From Berberis thunbergii (Eukaryota > Streptophyta > Magnoliopsida > Ranunculales > Berberidaceae): DNA of 64,000 nt. The notes beneath the pieces are model-generated. The model searched no databases, was not told the origin of the DNA, and saw only the letters and a program-made list of their open reading frames with translations. Shown one piece after another: positions 24,501-35,718 of this stretch (position 1 is the first letter of the stretch; each line of letters starts with the position of its first letter). The position numbers were made by a program, and so were the translations under genes. The stretch spans positions 434,001-498,000 of the forward strand of contig QNQO01000596.1 of the NCBI GenBank assembly GCA_003290165.1, given 5' to 3'.

Positions 24501-26340
24501 GTTCTGTGCCCACCCCTAGTTTAGAGTATTTGCTTGAATGTGTCTTAAGATGTCAGTCTCATGATTCTTTAATAAATATTAAAAATATTTACGATGTGTA
24601 ATTTATTAAATATTAAAAAATGCAGATGGCATGAAATGCATACTTTGAAATTTAAATGTTTGTATTGATCATTGGTTTCATTGGAAAGATATAAAAAAAT
24701 GCATTCAATCGATACAAAGTTCACCATTATTCGACAATTACATAAATAGTTATGACAATTTTCATTTTGAGAAAAAAAATTACAAAACTTTCTCTCTCTG
24801 CCACATGTATATTTAATACACTCATTTTATGTTTATCTTCATTTTCTTTTGCCCTTGTATATGCTTCACATTTATGAACATGCCATTATAGAAAATGAAT
24901 CTCAAACCTTAATATTTTCTTCTCTTTCAACCCTAGTCCTCTTTTATCTCAAATTCCTTAGGAATAGTGAAACCTCTATTTGATTTGTAAAATAGAATAA
25001 CGTGTTCCCCATGCCTTTGACACTCAAATTCAATCTGAGCATTTGGATGTGTGATGGTTAGAGTTGGTTCGGGCATAAAACTTATTTCTCCAACCCCCTT
25101 TTTGTGATACGTTAAATTCTTATTTTAATCTCAGCTGAGTTTTATTTTCAACCTCAAACACCATTCTGATTTGTTACATAGACTAGTGTTTACTCATGTC
25201 GTTGGCATGATAGAAAGTGAGTTGTGACATTAGGATTAAACTTAGTTTTAATCAATTGTACAATTTCAAACCGCGACAATGAGTTATCCCTAAATTTTAC
25301 TCAATTTGAAGTACCTTAAGATGGTCATCTAATTCTTTAATAAATATTGAAAACATTACAACATGTAATCCATAATACATTTTTCTTTAGAAAGTACATA
25401 TGGTGTGGAATGAGTATTTTACAACTTTAAGCATTTTGATTGATCATTGGTTTCATTAGAAAGATATTTAAATATGCATTTCAACGATATTAATTTTTCA
25501 AAATTTGACAACTAATTAAGTTGATAGTTATGACATTTTTTGTTTTTAGAAAAAAAAAAAAACACAATTTTCTCTCTTCCGCACATGACACTATATGAAG
25601 TGGGTCATGACATTAGGGTCAAACTCAGTGACATTTGTTTTGCAAACATTGAGAGTAGGTTCTCCATAACATTTTCACAAAATATGGAGTTGGGGTTTTG
25701 TTTGAATATGTCTTAGAAATTGAAGAGCATTAGACATTTTTTGAAATATGCATACGACATGAAATAAACATTTTAAAATTTTAAGCATTTGTATTAATAA
25801 TTGGTTCATTAGAAAGATCTTCGAAAATGCATTTCAACGATACTAAATTTTCCAAAATTTGATAATTAAGTACGTAGTTATGACAATTTTCATTTTGAGA
25901 AAAGTACAATAGTTACTCTCTCCACCACATGTACATTCAACATAGTTATATTTACAAATTTATTTTTATAGAGAATAAATCTAAACCCTCAACAGTTTTT
26001 CCAATTTTTAATCTTTGCCCTCTTTTATCTTCAATTCATTATAAATAATGAAACCCCTAGCTGATTTGTAAGACATAGCGTATTACCCGTGCCATTGGCA
26101 CGATAGAAAGTGAGTCATGCCATTAGGTCAATCTCGATAAATATTCTTAGAAACTGAATGAAAAAAAAAACATTTAAAAACTGTTGTAGTGAGTTTTTAC
26201 AAACTTTGATTTTTCAAAAATATGAAGTTCAGGTCTTTGCTTAAATGTCCATTAAGAAGTCCGTCTATTTACTTGATAAATATTGAAAATACTTACGTCG
26301 TGAAATGCATTACACTTTTTTTTTAAATGCATTTCAAAGA
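21505..26340 (-). mobile_element. Head-to-tail array of Helitron-like units (minus orientation)
   Basis: On the minus strand, several units end with a hairpin such as CGTGCC-AAC-GGCACG, about 10 bases, then CTAGT or CTAAT. This is the Helitron 3' end (hairpin then CTRRT). Each is followed at once by CTATATTACAAATCA-like sequence, a Helitron-like 5' start (TCTATATTA). Junctions are near 21577, 21849, 22126, 22847, 23659, 24997, 25183 and 26076, and other units are partly deleted near 23120 and 23246. Units vary from about 190 to 890 bp. Shared interior blocks include TGATCATTGGTTTCATTRGA, AAATGCATTTCAACGATAC and TTCTCTCTCC. There is no Rep/helicase gene. The Helitron identity is inferred from the termini. 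Confidence 0.7.
23808..24518. mobile_element. Non-autonomous hAT element, 711 bp, inserted in the Helitron array
   Basis: The element starts TAGGTGTGGGCATCCC and ends GTGCCCACCCCTA. It is flanked by GTTTGGAG (23800-23807) and GTTTAGAG (24519-24526), an 8-bp target duplication with one mismatch. Its subterminal GGGATGGGA/CATCCCATCCC words and termini match the element at 8835-9592, in reverse orientation. It is non-coding. Confidence 0.88.
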
Positions 26341-29300
26341 TACCAACTTTTCCAAAATGCGACCAACTACCACCGCTACCTCATTTTCTTTCTTTCATCT
26401 CACTGGAAACCAATCGCAATTGTTGCCACCTTGTCCTCTCATCACCACCCCTCTTCACCCTCATCTTTTGTAAATAATAAAAAAAAAAGAACTGTAATCC
26501 AAAACAAAAAAAAAAAGACTCAGCTACCTCCTCTTCACAGTTAAAGGATCCTCACTGCTACTGCCACCCCACCTAGCTGCGTGAGGAAGAAAAAAAATAG
26601 AGAGTAGAGGGAAAAAAGAGAGAAAAGGTTCATAGAAAACAACAAAATTGATGCAATTCTGGCATTTTTCATTCTGAAATTAATGGATGCTTGTTGATAG
26701 TTTATTTCAAACAGACTTAGAATCTTTAGAGAGCAATTTTGTTTGACAAGTTTCCATTGATTTGTACATTTGAAATAAACGTCCATTTGTGATTATTGCT
26801 AATACTATATTTATGCGACTTTATTACCTTGTTTCTCAAAAAAATTTGTTAGTTTTCATTATTTTTAGTCATAATTACTGTTATTATGTCTTTGTAGGTT
26901 GCTAGGAGCAAATTTCCCAAAAGAAGCTAAAATTATGCAAATCTTCCAGATTTAGAAAGAACTTGTGGCACAAGGAAGCATACACGATTTGGAAAATGTA
27001 TTTGGTTATATGTGTTGGACGTAGTTGAAACTGCTAATCTTGGAACATGATCTACAAGTACTTTTATGGAATTTGGAAACCTATGAAGAATATAAAAATA
27101 AAACCCTGATAGCTAGGAGGAGAACACATAATATACTGAGCAGGGCTTGCAATACACGCAAAACAACAATGGATCACACACACACAATAGCAATTTCTGG
27201 CAACACAGAAACAACAACAGATCAAACAACAAAAAAATCAGTTTCTGGCGGCACAAACAACAATGATGACGGCATTACAAATCAATCAAAGGCCATTACA
27301 AATCAATCAAAGGCCATGGTTGCCAGTGTTCCATCTCTTATCCCTTACTTTCTACATTTAGTTTCATATTTTATTATGCATTGCAATTCAAATAGGATGA
27401 ATATGTCTAGCTAATTCTTGTTTTTTGCTAGGGGCGGATTTGAAACACCAAACGTGTTTTTTAGATTAATTATATTGTTTTTATTTACTAGTTAGTAGAT
27501 GTGTTTTGCTTAACGGGTTAATGGATAACTTGTCTCTGTATGTTTGTTAAGGTGGTCAACTTAGTAAACATGCTAGGATTCGATGCTAGAATATAAAATA
27601 ATTTCATCTAACAATTAAGTTGGAAAATATCAATGGACCTATGTTAAGCCAAATCTAGGTAAATAACAAGATGCAAATCATACTTGTAATTGCTTAGCCA
27701 ATGTTAAAATTTTCCATATAACTTAATGATATTTGATTGTTTATTTACTTCAAGGTTTATGATTAAAATAACATGAAGAGAATTGTTTGAAAGCGATGCA
27801 AAGTTTTATTTAACAAATTTGGAAAAATAATAAGCTTAATTAATGCGATAACGATTAATCTTGAAAATTGTCATTTAAGAGATTGTAAGGAAATTGTTGG
27901 AGATTAACTCATGGGCATGTATTTGGTGTGTGGAGGTAGAACGCTTAGTTAATTTCTCATCATTTGTTTCCCTTTATGGTTTTACTATCTTTGTTATATT
28001 TTCTTATTATAAAATCAAAAAATCCAACCCCCCCCCCCCCCCCCACCATTTCTTTGTTTATTTAGCTAATTGTCTCCTTTTTACCCCTTAGCGGTTGTTA
28101 ACAAACCCTCTAATCCCGGGTTTAGAACGATATATACTTATTATTTACTACAACTATAATAGCAGAGTTTTAAATTATGTGCTAGTAAAATAAAGAGAAG
28201 AGTTTGTGTTTGGTGTTGGTGACAAAAAACCAAAAGGGGTATGTGGATGTAGTAAAATTGGTAGGGTGTGAATGAACTAGTTAGGTTGGGAAAAAGGAAA
28301 ATTAAGGTGTTATTAATATGGCTACAGACAAGGGCATGGAAAGGAATTAGATAGGGTGAGCATAACAATTATTTCAATCATGTTGCTAGTTCATTAAAAA
28401 AAAGAAGGAAAACACACAAAAAAACATTATATTTTTCTACAAACATTTGTTATTTAATTTATAGAACATTATATTTCTCTATGGATAACTATGTTTAATT
28501 TATAATTTCTCTCTTTATAGCGTAGATCTAGGAACTTTACATGCTCCTCGGTAACAACTAGGAGTGAGTAGCAAGTTATCAACACTAGGAAAATAGTTGA
28601 TAAATTTCGGACGATTAATCCCAATAATCTACACCTAGCAACACTTAATAAGCTCAAGGAATTTTACGGAATTCAATGTTTCAATACATCATAATTTAAT
28701 GAAATTACCATTTTCAAAATAAAGTTATACTAGCCAAAAAGTACCATAAGCACACCAAATTATCAAATGTAATTAGCGTACTACATAATACAATCTAAAG
28801 GGAAAATGTGAAAAAAGAGAAAAATAAAAATGATCCAATTGAATAGACCCGATTGCTCGATTGAAACTATGTCGAGCCTAATTTCTCAATCGAGTTTTTG
28901 ATCACTTGATGAGTAATGCAAACCGAGTAAATGGAGGTCAAGTCTTATTTTTTTAAAACTCTCAAGTGGTCGGTTATTGAATACTCGACAAATAATCGCT
29001 GAGTAAACTACTCAAATATAGGTCTAGATCTTTGATTTATTATTATTTATTTATTTTTCGACATCAGTGGGTTATCCATTTTATGATGGATTTTGAGGAC
29101 AACTTAAATAAGGATGAAAATCTACCAATAGTTTGTCTAAAATTAGTCAATTCTATTTTAGACTAGATAGTTGATAACAAAAAAAAAAAAAATGAAGCTC
29201 CTCATGTTGAAAAAAAAAACTGACCGATTTGATTAGTTTGGTTTTTGGTCTTATGTAATTTTAATCAACAAAATCGAACCGACTGAATATACATAAATAA

Positions 29301-29404
29301 ATAATATACATTTTATATAAAATTAATATAATATGTTTAATTTAGCCGGTCAGTTCAATTTCATTTCGATTTTACTCAGTCGATTCGATTTACGATTTTC
29401 TTAA
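26341..29404. other. Intergenic stretch, no supportable gene
   Basis: The frame at 27025-27414 (129 residues, rich in N, T and K) has no family resemblance and contains a 21-bp direct duplication (ATTACAAATCAATCAAAGGCC at about 27275 and 27296, one base excluded here). A C homopolymer lies at about 28027-28044. CGGTT-rich repeat text begins near 29215. Nothing else is recognised. Confidence 0.5.
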
Positions 29405-30737
29405 GGTGGGGGTATTCAATTCGAGATTTGAATGGACTCTGAAGAATTTTAAATCTCGTGGATTTTAAAAAGTTTCAAATGATTTTTGTAGATTTTATAA
29501 ATATTTGTTATGGATTTCTATAGATTCTTATAAATTCAATGGATTTTTATAAATGTGTTATTAGTCATTGGAAACAATGAAAGAACATTGCCTACATTGT
29601 TATCCATGCCAACACAAATCATAAAACATCTCTTAAAATATCAATTAAACAATTGTTTGTATGTTACAAGAATTTTACTTAAAATAAAATAAAAAATCAA
29701 ATACATTGAAGATGGTCCAAGAGTAATACATATATAACTATTTTACTTCAAATTGTTATCCCCGCCACCGCTATCTCTCTTCCCTTCTTCTTCTTCAATC
29801 ACCACCACCACCACGCTTCCGCCACCTCTCATCCCACCTCCACCCATTTTTGTTTTCTTATTCTCAACCTCCTACCCCTCACATTTTTTTCTTCTCTGTT
29901 TTTTTTCCTTTTCTTTTTCTTTTTCTTTTTCTTCTCCACTTTTTTTTTCTCCTATTTTTTTTTCCCTTGTGAAGGTTCTAGCAAGTGGGGAACCTCCATT
30001 CGCAGAAACCTCCGCAAGAGCGAAAAAGAAAAAAATGGGAAAGAAGAAGATATGAGAAAAAAATAGAAGAAGAAGAAAAACAAAGAGAAAAATAGAAGAA
30101 GAAGAAAAAAAAAAGAACAAAAAACAAAGATGAAGAGATGACAAAAATAAGAGAAAACAAGAGGAAACAAATGAGAAGAAGAATAATAATAATAAAAAAA
30201 AGAACAAAAACAAAAACAAAATAGAAGAGACAGTGCCTGTGGTGGTGTAGCCAGCGGTGGTAGGGCATGGTGGTGTGGCCGAAAGTTGTGGGGCAAAATG
30301 ATATTGCTCCTATGAAGAGAGAAGATAAGGGAATGTGGTAGTGTCTTTTAGCAAATCACAAAAAAATGGATGGTGACATCCTTCAGTGGAAATAATGGTG
30401 TTATTTAACAATAACCAATACAAATCCATTGAAATATGAGGGGAAATGTTGGATTTGGAATAGCTCTTGTTGTATATACTTTCCACTATAAAATCCTTCA
30501 AAATCCACAACTTTAATAAATTTATTAAAATTCACTACTTTTTTAATACCCTTGATTTTGGTGGACTTTTGAAAAAATGAATTGAATATCTCTTGATTTT
30601 ACAACAATCATTTAAAATCGATATTTGAATACTCATAAATTTACATGTATTATTTTAAATTCTTAATTGAATACCCTTGAATTTTAATAAATTTTAAAAT
30701 AATTCACAGTCCATTAAAATTCGTAATTGAATACCCC
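29405..30737. mobile_element. Candidate PIF/Harbinger-like element with TAA target duplication
   Basis: The left end carries GGGGGTATTCAATTCGA and the right end TCGTAATTGAATACCCC, giving inverted termini of about 16-20 bp with mismatches. TAA sits directly outside both ends (29402-29404 and 30738-30740), which fits PIF/Harbinger. The ends are rich in GATTTTAAA/AATTTTTATAA words in inverted order. The centre (29760-30290) is a mirror-like CT-rich then GA-rich low-complexity stretch that creates several overlapping false frames. No transposase is seen. Confidence 0.55.
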
Positions 30738-30834
30738 TAATATTCGGTTTTGATTTCAATTTGAAAATTTTGAAACCTAAAAAAAATCGGTTCGGTTCTC
30801 GATTGAGTGAAAGACTCCCCCATGCCTAAACATA

Positions 30835-31029
30835 ACTGAAGAAGAAGAACGTGCCATACCGCCAGAAGCCGATTTGGGAGCGGATACCTTTCTCAATTTC
30901 TTTTCTTTCAACATCAACATCAACATTTCATTTCGTCTCTCAAGCAAGAAAATAATCTGGCTTTCCAATTCCACCAACAAACTTGCTATCTTCTCTTTCC
31001 TGTTCTTCAGATCACCTGCTCTAAATCAG
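30835..31029 (+). other. Possible distant 5' UTR exon of the acetyltransferase gene
   Basis: A leader-like, CT-rich stretch (CAACATCAACATCAACA, then TTCTCTTTCCTGTTCTTC) ends in a strong splice donor AAATCAG|GTAAGA at 31029/31030. It could be the first exon of the gene at 35719, joined to the acceptor TTTCAATAG ending at 35600, across an intron of about 4.6 kb filled with repeats. This is inference from site quality only. Confidence 0.35.
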
Positions 31030-31249
31030 GTAAGACATCTTCGTCGAATCTTTAATTGTTGGCTGTAGTATCACATACAGTTGAATGATTGTGAATTGGG
31101 TTTTACGTTTTATGTGATCTAAATGGATTTTTAGGATATGGGTATGACTGATTCATGTGATTTATTATAATCGAGAACCCAATAGTATCTTTTTCGCCTA
31201 CAATAACTCACAGATAACTCTTCTTCTAAACCCCTTTCCGAGTTGGAGA

Positions 31250-34200
31250 ATATCAGTCTTTCTTGAGCAATTGGATGATCAAAGGCTCACCAGAGGATTC
31301 TAAGCTTGATTTTGTGGGTGGCTCCCCCCTTGATATCCTTTTTTTTTGGGGTAATGGATCACCTTCTTGGATCTCATTGCTTTCACAGGGGTTTGTGGTA
31401 GTTGGAGATGAAGGATGCATGCACATGGATACGCGTGTCAGACATGACACTATGACTTGACAATTTCCAAAAAAAACTAGGACTTAGGTGACATGGTGAC
31501 AGGTCAAACCTTACTATTTTATAATTATTATTTTTTATAACTCATGAATATAAATAATAATGAATAATCCAAACACATAAATAAACATTCAAATACTTCA
31601 TGAGCAACATAGTCATTTCATAATTGATTTACTCAAAACATAATAAATTAATAGTTTGAATACGTACTTACGTGCTAGGTTGTTGTGAAGAAGAGGAGTT
31701 GTTGTGATGGAGAGAGGAGACGAAGGCAGAGGAGGAGCTGCTCTAAAATTGGATGAGAAGTTTGAAACTCTAGCGGGGTGGAGAAGAAGACCCAATTTCG
31801 GTGCTATTTGCACAAAAGCAAAAAAACAATTGTCATGTCTAGATCGAGTCTGATCGTATCGGGCACGTGTCTGACCAGTTCAACTCCCCCACACGTTGAT
31901 TGCATATCAAATACGTGTCGGATGGGTGTCCGTGTCTGACTCAAATACGTTGGTTTTTTTTTTTTTCCGAGAATCCGTGCATCCTTGTTGGATATGGAAG
32001 GCTATTTCAACAAATATTAATGGTGGTGGCTCGCCTATTTGTTCACATAAGGTGATGAGGACTTAGTAAGTGACAAAGTTGATGGGTGACTAGGATGAGG
32101 TTGGGGAATGCTTGGATTATGATGGTAGGATCTTCCATTGGATCTGCTTATCTTTATAGGCAAAAGTTTTTTAATGGACCAGATTGACAGCCGGGCGCTC
32201 TAAATGGAGATGCTTTAGTCAGTAGAGCATTATGGTAATGACTACCTTGTGGAGCTTGTGAAGTGCGGAAGATTGAGGTTGTGTTTTACAAGGTGATGCT
32301 CAGTGGTAAGTAGACCTCTCAATGGATCGGATTTTAATGATTCCAAATCCGATGTATTTAACGGGAGATGGATTTAGGTCCGATCATCCAATTATGATCT
32401 GAATTCGCTAGCCCGATACCTCAATGGAACAAAAATCCATATTCGAGCATATCCAAACCAATTTCGTAATATATAATCGATGACTCAATGGAACAAAATT
32501 CCATATTTCGAGCATATCTGAACAAATTTCATACTATATAATATACTGAAGTTCTATTGCGGCGTCTTTGCGACTCCTGAAGCTCTAGTTACTGAATTTA
32601 CCCTTGCGCTTTAGAAAATTCTCTCCTCAAAAGTTTTTGGCATTTCTTAGTGTCGCAAGGCAACACTTTAGCTGAGACTTAAATAAGTTAGAATAACTAA
32701 TAGCACATTCATACTTTATTCAATACTTTGATATTAACTAATATTATTTGATATATAAATACAATTATCAGAACCTAGTTGAGGATCAAACCACCTTAAA
32801 TCGAAGGACTGGGTAAGTTTGTTATATTAACTGATAGCATATCATACTTCATTCAATATTGTCTTATTTGAATTAAGGTTTTTAAGTATGTGATAATTTA
32901 TAAGTTATATAAAATTTATAAAAATATTATGGTCTCCCACCTCACCCTCCCGGCACGCACGCGCAACCACACAAAGCAAGGGAACATTGTAAAGAGCTTT
33001 TAATGCAACTATAGAGACACTTGTGTTGGTGTTTATGCCGGAGGGAGGTTGTTACCAAGTTGTGCATGAAGTTGGAGTACCATTTTGTAGGTGGAAGAAT
33101 AGTGAATAACAAATAAACATGAAATAGAGCCTAGAAAGCACGGACACGCCGTTTAGGTCGCTAGTGCACGGATACTCCGTGTCGAAGACATGGCACACTT
33201 CATACACTTCTTTAACACTCCCTAAATATTTTGTCAAGAACATCCATAAACTTAGAAACTTCTCGCGTAATCTTTTATGTTCACGAAGTTGTATTTCTAT
33301 AAATATTTACCAAGTAGCTTGGTAATTTGGATTGGTAGTTACAAGTATTTGTTTGTTTTAATAGGACATGCATCACACAGGTGAAAATTCTACTTATTTA
33401 ATGTTCATATTCATAGTATATTATTATTTTAATGTCATTTCCTAGCTGTATCCGTGTCCTGTTTTATTGGATTTACTGTCGCGGTGTCGCCATGTTCGTG
33501 TCGTGTCTGACACGAAACCCATATCCGTGTACCTGCAACATAGAAGAAAATTAAAGAGGTGGTCATCGAGATGAATCCGAGCAAGTGGTGTCTAAAGGTG
33601 ACAGAGATAAACGCAGTTCCGGAGCAGCCAGCGGCACGCAGAAGAAGGTTCTTGAGAATCAGGCGTCCCGCAACCGCAACCATGTTGAGTGGAGACTTTT
33701 AACCCTAGTAAGACTTAGTGGTATGTTGAATAGTTTACTTGATGAGTACTCACTGACTGAAACTCAAGCGAGTCAAATTTCATATTACTTGTTGGGAATT
33801 TACTCAGCAAGTACTCAGTTAAGTTAACCGTTGCAAGTTATTGTTATATTTAGACTTGGTGTTTTGAAAATCAAAAGCTCATGGTGCCCTGAATACCCGT
33901 TCTTGCTACGGAAGGGATTAAAAGAATGGGACTAATATAGTGCATATGTTCTCTTCTCTTTTATCTCACTCTCTCGTTCCTCTGCTTTTCTTATTCTACG
34001 ATAAACCTTGAATGTACAATTTGATTTACAAATTGAAATAATTTCTTTATTTCATTTTGATATTGGGCAATCATTTGTTGTTTTGTTCTGACTTTTCTTG
34101 GATGCAATCTAATTCTGTTTATGTTTTACCACTTGAGATACTTTAATCTCTCATGGCATTAAACTATATTTTTTGTTTTTCAAGTTATTGTTGTGATTTT

Positions 34201-35122
34201 TTCATCTCTGTAGATTGTCTTTCTTTGTTTTCTGGTCGTCCACGTTATTTATGGGATTTTTTCATTTTATAATAGTGCATATATATAGATATTTTGATAG
34301 AGTAATATCTCAAGCATGTGTGTATGTATATGTTTTGGAGAAAAGTTTTTAATAAAAAAAAATTAGAAGACTCTTCATATGGTCGTAATGTGCATGGGCT
34401 TATTAAAAGACTTTTTTTGAGCTGTATGCATGTATGAAGAGATGTAGCATACCTATTAACATTTGCTATACCATAAATAATAAATTTCATTGACATGTTT
34501 GCTATATGGTTGGTATCCAGTGTGTTTTACACTTGAAAAATGAAAAGTATACCTATATCATAAATAGGCTGCAACTACTTTAAGTTAATGTATACATGTA
34601 CTTTGGGTGGGGTTGCCTCCAAATAAACTAGCAGAACAAATTCCTGGAATGTTTGACAAACTACTGGGAGTTCTGTTAAACATGTATTTCGTTGGCTACA
34701 TGGTTGAGGTCGTAGTTTTCTGCATTACAAATTTCAATTTGGTGAATACTCAGAAACATCCTTTATTGACTTAATATTTGGCATGATCTTGAACATGTAT
34801 TTCTGATTGGGATATCAAAAAATATAACAAAAGATTAAATGGAAAAGTTTATACTTACATACATGATAAAGTACTTAACCGATTTCAGTGTAGAAAGATC
34901 CCAAAAGTAAGAAGTACACCCAAGTTGATGGATTGATATACTTGGCAATATATCTAGCAATGGCCCCTTACACTATAGGGCCTGAAGGACAGCAATAATT
35001 TTAGAGATTGTGAGTTATTTAGAAATGTTCAAGTGTCAACCAGCCATTTGATGGAAAGAATGCATGGAAATTGTTTTAGATGGACAAAGAGTTCACCATG
35101 CTTGGAGGAGTTAATTTATTTT
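31250..35122. other. Repeat-rich non-coding region (possible long leader intron)
   Basis: Words such as GTGTCGGATGGGTGTCCGTG and CGTGTCGTGTCTGACACG recur near 31430, 31860-31950, 33140-33180 and 33440-33530, in both orientations. They suggest decayed members of one TIR family whose ends I could not fix. A direct duplication of about 58 bp (CTCAATGGAACAAAA and on) is at 32423-32480 and 32492-32550. A short frame at 33585-33700 (SKGDRDKRSSGAASGTQKK) looks compositionally coding-like but is not recognised. Confidence 0.45.
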
Positions 35123-35481
35123 GGGTTATTTAACTTTTGCCCTCAGTATTACGACTAGTTTAGCTTTTAGACCCTAAACTTGTCCAAGCATTAATTTATA
35201 CCCCAACTTTTATAAATTTTTTGATTTGCCCATCTTATTTATTCCCTCATACCTATACAATTTAGACGTACCTCCTCACTGCAACTTGTTTGGCAATCTC
35301 AAGGTAGTTTGAGTGAGTATATCTGATTTGTATAGGTTTAAGGAGGGAACATCAAATTTTACATTAGGGCAAAGTGGTCATTTAAAAGAATTTTATGGAA
35401 ACTGGGGTCTAAAGTAAAGGTTGGACAAGTTTGAGGTCTAAAAGTTAAACTGATCCTAATACTGAAGGAATTAAATAACCC
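35123..35481. mobile_element. MITE with long imperfect inverted arms (about 60 bp each)
   Basis: The left arm GGGTTATTTAACTTTTGCCC continues through TTTAGCTTTTAGACC and ACTTGTCCAA. The inverted right arm reads GGGTTATTTAATTCCTTCAG and on through the same words. The 359-bp element could fold into one long hairpin. It lies just upstream of the acetyltransferase coding exons, probably inside the leader intron. A target duplication was not clear. Confidence 0.78.
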
Positions 35482-35600
35482 TTTTATTTTCTGTTACTTT
35501 TGCTAGTAAACTAGCACTATCTGCTCTCATTTTTCCTATTTTTTTAGTTTCTTCTTAATTTTATTTAAAAGGTTCAAACTTTTGACTATTGTTTCAATAG

Positions 35601-35718
35601 GTCCCCTTGACAACTCCATGGCTGTTTTGGAGGATGTGGCATAAATGGAAACCGAAGTTGGTGCACATTTTTTCCAAATATATCAGATCTTTCCAGGGGA
35701 TTAACACAATAACCTTCA
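35601..35718 (+). other. 5' UTR of the acetyltransferase gene
   Basis: It begins after a good acceptor, TTGTTTCAATAG, ending at 35600 and runs to the coding start at 35719. A short upstream ATG (CCATGG near 35622) is present in this leader and could affect translation. Confidence 0.5.

Noticed and set aside
27025..27414. 129-residue plus-strand frame
   Set aside because: Biased composition, internal 21-bp duplication, no recognisable domain and no splice or promoter support.
29753..30296. Several overlapping frames rich in F, L and S or K and E
   Set aside because: They arise from CT-rich and GA-rich simple sequence open in many frames.
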